A stretch of 64,000 nucleotides of DNA from Modicisalibacter radicis (GTDB taxonomy: Bacteria > Pseudomonadota > Gammaproteobacteria > Pseudomonadales > Halomonadaceae), in contig NZ_CAAHFN010000142.1 in the NCBI RefSeq assembly GCF_900961225.1, positions 62,001 through 126,000 on the forward strand. The letters run 5' to 3'. A program made the translations under genes and the position numbers. The notes beneath the pieces are model-generated. The model did not search any database, was not told the DNA's origin, and saw only the letters and a program-made list of their open reading frames with translations. How positions within the stretch are numbered: position 1 is the first letter of the stretch; every line of letters starts with the position of its first letter. Shown here piece after piece: positions 60,450-64,000 of this stretch.

Positions 60450-61862
60450 TTACAAAAGCTCCTCGGCGGCCAGCGCCAGGCGCGAGCGCTCCACGCTCTT
60501 GAGCGTGACGTGCCCGGCGTGGGGCCAGTCGCGGAAGCGTTCGACCAGTGCCGCCATGCCGCAGGTGTTGGCGGTGAGGTAGGGGGTGTCGATCTGGCCG
60601 ACGTTGCCCAGACAGACGATCTTGGTATTGCGGCCGGCCCGCGAGACCAGCGCCTTGAGTTGCTTGGGGGTGAAGTTCTGGGCCTCGTCGATGATCAGGA
60701 AGGTGTCGTTGAGGGTGCGTCCGCGCATGAAGGTCGGCGAGCGTATCTGCACCCGTGAGCCGATCAGCTGGCGCGTGGCGCCTTCGCTCCAGCTCGAGGT
60801 GCCATCCTTCTCGTCGCGCAGCAGGTTGTCCATGTTGTCGTGGAAGGCGCCCATCCAAGGCCCCATCTTCTCCTCTTCGGTACCGGGCAGGAAGCCGATG
60901 TCCTCACCCATCGGGATCGGCGCCCGGGTGAACACGATGCGCTCGAAAAGCTTGCTGTCCAGCGTCTGCTGGAAGGCGGCGGCCAGCGTCATGTAGGTCT
61001 TGCCGGTGCCGGCGTTGCCGGCGATGCTGACCAGGTCGATCTCCGGGTCCATCAACAGGTTGAGGGTGAAGTTCTGGCGGCTGTCGTGGGCGTGCACGCC
61101 CCACACGCCAGCGTGGTGACGGTAGTTGGTCAATAGCTGGAGGCGCGCCGAATGGGGCGCCACTTCGCGGACGATGGCCTCGAAATCGGCGCCGTTGTCG
61201 CTGTCCGAAACCAGCATGCCGACGTGCCAGTCGGCCGGTATGGCGCCGTTGAGGCGATAGAAGGTGTGGTGGTCGATACGCTCGACGGCGACGTCGACGT
61301 TCAGCGATTCCCAGAGTCCGGCGCCGTCGCGGCCGGCCTGGGCATAGACCTTGGCGCCCTCGATCATCGCGTCGCTGTCGCTGAACACACGGTCGTTGAG
61401 ATAGTCCTCGACCGGCACGTTCAGGGCCGCGGCCTTGACCCGCAGGTTGATGTCCTTGGTGACCAGGATCACCGAGGCGTCGGGGCGTTCGTCGCGCAGC
61501 CGGCAGGTCTCCGCCAGGATACGGTTGTCGGGGCTGTCCTCCAGGTGATCGAGGGGCTTGAGGTCGTTGTAGCACAGAAAGCGCAGGCGGCCGCTGTGGC
61601 CATAAGCATCGGTCAGCGGGATGCCGCGGCTGATCTCGTCGAAGCTGACCCGGGATGTGAGCTCGGAGAGCGTACGGCTGATCTGGCGGGCGGTGCGGGC
61701 GATCTCGCGGATGCCGTTCTTGTGCTTGTCGAGTTCCTCGAGCACGGTCATCGGGATGACCACGTCGTGTTCCTCGAACTGGTAGAGCGCGGTGGGGTCG
61801 TGAATCAGGACGTTGGTGTCGAGTACGTAAAGGCGGGTCGCTTTCTTGTCGATCAGAACCAT
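60450..61862 (-). CDS. phoH: PIN-domain PhoH-family ATPase/ribonuclease
   Basis: 470 aa: N-terminal PIN nuclease domain (YVLDTNVLIHDP near residue 12, later VTKDINLRVKA) and C-terminal PhoH ATPase domain with Walker A GNAGTGKT, Walker B FLIIDEAQNFTP and an arginine-rich IRSPTFMRGRTL segment. PIN-PhoH proteins are ATP-dependent RNA unwinding/cleavage enzymes. GGAG lies ten bases before ATG 61862. Confidence 0.92.
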   Translation of the reverse strand: MVLIDKKATRLYVLDTNVLIHDPTALYQFEEHDVVIPMTVLEELDKHKNGIREIARTARQISRTLSELTSRVSFDEISRGIPLTDAYGHSGRLRFLCYNDLKPLDHLEDSPDNRILAETCRLRDERPDASVILVTKDINLRVKAAALNVPVEDYLNDRVFSDSDAMIEGAKVYAQAGRDGAGLWESLNVDVAVERIDHHTFYRLNGAIPADWHVGMLVSDSDNGADFEAIVREVAPHSARLQLLTNYRHHAGVWGVHAHDSRQNFTLNLLMDPEIDLVSIAGNAGTGKTYMTLAAAFQQTLDSKLFERIVFTRAPIPMGEDIGFLPGTEEEKMGPWMGAFHDNMDNLLRDEKDGTSSWSEGATRQLIGSRVQIRSPTFMRGRTLNDTFLIIDEAQNFTPKQLKALVSRAGRNTKIVCLGNVGQIDTPYLTANTCGMAALVERFRDWPHAGHVTLKSVERSRLALAAEELL

Positions 61863-62040
61863 CGGCAAGTACTCCTCGAATTGACGGCAGGTTCGACGCT
61901 GGCAGTGGTCGGTTACATGACGGTGACAACGAACCAGGCGTGGCTACGTTCGGCCTCACTTCCTGAGCGTAATGTCGCGGACCTCCTGTTGGCGGGTCGG
62001 AAAAGGCGGGGAGCCTGTCGTTTCAAGATGAACCGAGTTG

Positions 62041-62069
62041 GCGTGGAACGCCAGCCCGGCGTTCCACGC
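62041..62069. terminator. Strong hairpin between metallothionein and phoH genes
   Basis: 12-bp perfect stem GCGTGGAACGCC/GGCGTTCCACGC with a five-base loop, 47 bp after the metallothionein stop. No T-tract in the leftward direction, so it may be a stability hairpin or a weak terminator. Confidence 0.45.
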
Positions 62070-62115
62070 TAATGTCGCTGTCTGAACGGATCGGTCGTGG
62101 CCGCAAGAGGGTGGG

Positions 62116-62295
62116 TCAGGTCTTGATGCCGCCCCAGCCGTGCTCGTGGCAGTCGCACTTGGGGTCCTGGCAGGGCCGGCGGTCGTCGTGGGCCGTCGCG
62201 CAGGCCGTGCAGCAATAGTAGCGCCCGTTGACGGGGATCGCCGTGTCGGGCACAGGGCAATCGCAGTGGGGGCACTCGCATATCCTTGAGGGCAT
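62116..62295 (-). CDS. Prokaryotic metallothionein (SmtA/BmtA type)
   Basis: 59 aa with ten cysteines and four histidines. The arrangement CECPHCDC at residues 6-13, YYCCTACATAH at 26-36 and CQDPKCDCHEH at 42-52 matches bacterial metallothioneins such as SmtA (YYCCEACADGH, CNCHG). These bind Zn, Cd or Cu in the cytoplasm. AAGGAGG lies six bases before the ATG. No SmtB-type regulator gene is adjacent. Confidence 0.88.
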   Translation of the reverse strand: MPSRICECPHCDCPVPDTAIPVNGRYYCCTACATAHDDRRPCQDPKCDCHEHGWGGIKT

Positions 62296-62430
62296 GTTTT
62301 CCTCCTTCCCTAGCGTGCGATAAGGTCATTGTAGTCACGCCGCCGCCGCTTCCCAATACGTCGGCTATCAAGCTTTCGCCTTCCGGTCCGATAATCAGGA
62401 CACAGTCGTTATTCTTCCCAGGAGTCCTTC

Positions 62431-64000
62431 ATGGACCATCGTCCAGCGGCTAAGCCCGATATTCCGGCCATTGACGAGGCCGAGCGTCTCGCGGCGCTGG
62501 CCCGCTACGAGATCCTCGATAGTGTCGCCGAGGAGGAATTCGATGCGATCACGCGTCTGGCGGCACAGCTCTGCGACGTACCCATCGCATTGATTTCGCT
62601 GGTCGATGCCCATCGACAGTGGTTCAAGAGTTGTGTCGGCCTCGATGCGCAGGAGACCCCGCGCGAGCATTCGTTCTGTACTTATGCCATTGTCACTGAC
62701 GAACTGATGGAGGTGCCCGATGCGCATAAGGACGCACGTTTCGCCGATAATCCTCTGGTCGTTGGTGAGCCCCATATTCGCTTCTATGCCGGTATGCCGC
62801 TGGTGGTCGCCGGAGGGCATCGCCTGGGTACCTTATGTGCAATCGACTCGCGCCCACGGTGCCTCGACGACGGCCAGCGCCGGGCGCTCGAGGACCTGGC
62901 GCGGCTTGCCGTACGACTGATCGAGCAACGGCTGCAAACGCGCCATGCGCAAGCGCGCGAGGCATTGCTCGATAGTCTACTCGAGTCGATGCCGGCGGGT
63001 ATCGTCGCCAGCGACGCCGAGGGGGGCTTGAGCCTGTTCAATTCCCGCGCTCGCGGCTGGCACGGCGGTGACCCGCTATCCATGCCGCCCGAGCAGTGGG
63101 CCGCCTGCTTCAACCTTTTCGAGGCGGATGGCGAGACGCCGTTGGCGCTCGAGCGTATTCCGTTGAGGGCTGCCTGGAAGGGCGAAACGGTGCGTGATCA
63201 GGAGATTTGCATCAAGGCCGACGGGCAGCCGTTGCGATGGGTAACCTGTAACGGTCAGGCGTACTTCGACGAGGCCGGCAAGCGTCTTGGAGCCGTGGTG
63301 ACGATGCACGATATCACCGAACGCCAACGCTATGAGCAGCAGATCATTGATATGCGTCGCCGTCTCCAGGCGGTGATCGATGCCTCCACCGAAGTGGCGA
63401 TCATCGCCACCGACCCTAGCGGGGTGATCACGTTGTTCAATACCGGGGCGGAACGACTGTTGGGTTACGCCTCCGATGAGGTGGTTGGCCACTATACCCC
63501 GCTCACGTTTCACCTCCCCGAGGAGATCGAGCGCCACGCCGCCGAACTCTCCGAACGCTACGGCGTGCCCGTGAGCGATTTCGAAGTGTTTACTGCCCGA
63601 GCGCTGCGCGGTGAACCGGAAAGTGGCGACTGGACCTACGTCGAACGAGATGGCGGTCATCGCCAGGTGCGGTTGGTAATCAGCGCGATACTCGATTACG
63701 CCGGACTGATCGATGGCTTCCTCGGCGTCGCCATTGACCGCAGCCAATTGCAGGCGATGGAGCAGGAACTGAAGATCAGAGAAGAGCAATTCCGCACCGC
63801 GTTTGATACCGCCCCCCAGGGCATGGCGCTGGTCTCGCTGGAAGGCCAGTTCCTTGAGGTCAATCGGACCCTATGTACCATGTGGGGGTATGAACGAGAT
63901 GAATTGCTGGCAACCGATTTCCAGACGTTGACCCACCCCGACGATCTGGCCTCGGACCTGGATCTGGTCGGCCAGCTTATTCGTGGAGAGATTCCGCAAT
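62431..64000 (+). CDS. GAF/PAS multi-domain sensor protein (partial)
   Basis: Runs off the right edge with at least 523 codons. Residues ~20-165 form a GAF domain of the type often fused to diguanylate cyclases (EEEFDAITRLAAQL, ISLVDAHRQWFKS). Then come three PAS modules (about 178-300, 310-430, 440-523). The output domain (GGDEF, EAL or histidine kinase) lies outside the window. AGGAG lies seven bases before the ATG. No membrane helix so far, so the sensor is cytoplasmic. Confidence 0.88.
   Translation, partial: MDHRPAAKPDIPAIDEAERLAALARYEILDSVAEEEFDAITRLAAQLCDVPIALISLVDAHRQWFKSCVGLDAQETPREHSFCTYAIVTDELMEVPDAHKDARFADNPLVVGEPHIRFYAGMPLVVAGGHRLGTLCAIDSRPRCLDDGQRRALEDLARLAVRLIEQRLQTRHAQAREALLDSLLESMPAGIVASDAEGGLSLFNSRARGWHGGDPLSMPPEQWAACFNLFEADGETPLALERIPLRAAWKGETVRDQEICIKADGQPLRWVTCNGQAYFDEAGKRLGAVVTMHDITERQRYEQQIIDMRRRLQAVIDASTEVAIIATDPSGVITLFNTGAERLLGYASDEVVGHYTPLTFHLPEEIERHAAELSERYGVPVSDFEVFTARALRGEPESGDWTYVERDGGHRQVRLVISAILDYAGLIDGFLGVAIDRSQLQAMEQELKIREEQFRTAFDTAPQGMALVSLEGQFLEVNRTLCTMWGYERDELLATDFQTLTHPDDLASDLDLVGQLIRGEIPQ

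Overview
The window looks like chromosome of a GC-rich gammaproteobacterium, most likely a member of the Halomonadaceae (Halomonas-like). This is inferred from gene content and order, codon bias, two tripartite tricarboxylate transporters, the HexR-zwf-pgl-eda block, a SulP/UspA pair and an aryl polyene cluster. No rRNA, tRNA, CRISPR array or intact insertion sequence was seen.

Layout. 1-2.4 kb: a leftward tctC-tctB-tctA transporter operon, with tctA cut by the window edge. 2.7-4.6 kb: argC and, divergently, a haloacid-dehalogenase-like gene. 4.6-12.2 kb: an FCD-type GntR regulator facing a rightward catabolic and uptake operon (SAF-domain oxidoreductase, otnK, otnC, tctC, tctB, tctA), with repeated TGGTATACCA-type dyads between them and one inside the first gene. 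12.2-15.8 kb: an ynjBCD-type ABC transporter. 15.9-20.1 kb: an AsmA-like protein and an nfeD-slipin pair. 20.1-27.9 kb: an APC permease, a DUF302 protein, SulP, two UspA paralogues around an MFS gene, and RidA.

28.6-43.3 kb is a 14.6-kb leftward gene cluster for an aryl polyene (APE)-type pigment lipid: ketosynthase and chain-length factor, one ACP, ketoreductase, two hotdog dehydratases (one fused to the AMP-ligase), ammonia-lyase, acyltransferases, glycosyltransferase, LolA-like and MMPL export proteins, a DUF3261 lipoprotein and a halogenase-like flavoprotein. Nearly all genes overlap or abut, which suggests one transcript started near 43.3 kb.

43.6-44.2 kb holds a small gene, its terminator and, I believe, an unannotated CsrA-sequestering sRNA of the CsrB/RsmZ type: seven GGA motifs, three hairpins with GGA in the loop, a strong terminator, and an upstream UvrY/GacA-like box. 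A PEGA lipoprotein and a chemoreceptor follow. 46.7-52.0 kb is a decayed accessory island: two orphan antitoxin-like genes, frameshifted phage structural genes, a ~240-bp direct repeat bracketing a DUF4124 gene and a PilZ/degenerate HD-GYP gene, a DUF3617 gene and an IS66 scrap.

52.0-55.1 kb is a phosphonate/selenate-type ABC transporter with a two-domain permease. 55.2-59.1 kb is hexR divergent from zwf-pgl-eda, the oxidative and Entner-Doudoroff arm of glucose catabolism, with dyads between them. 59.4-64 kb has a DUF938 methyltransferase, a zinc-ribbon protein, PIN-PhoH, a short prokaryotic metallothionein and a GAF/PAS sensor that runs off the right edge.
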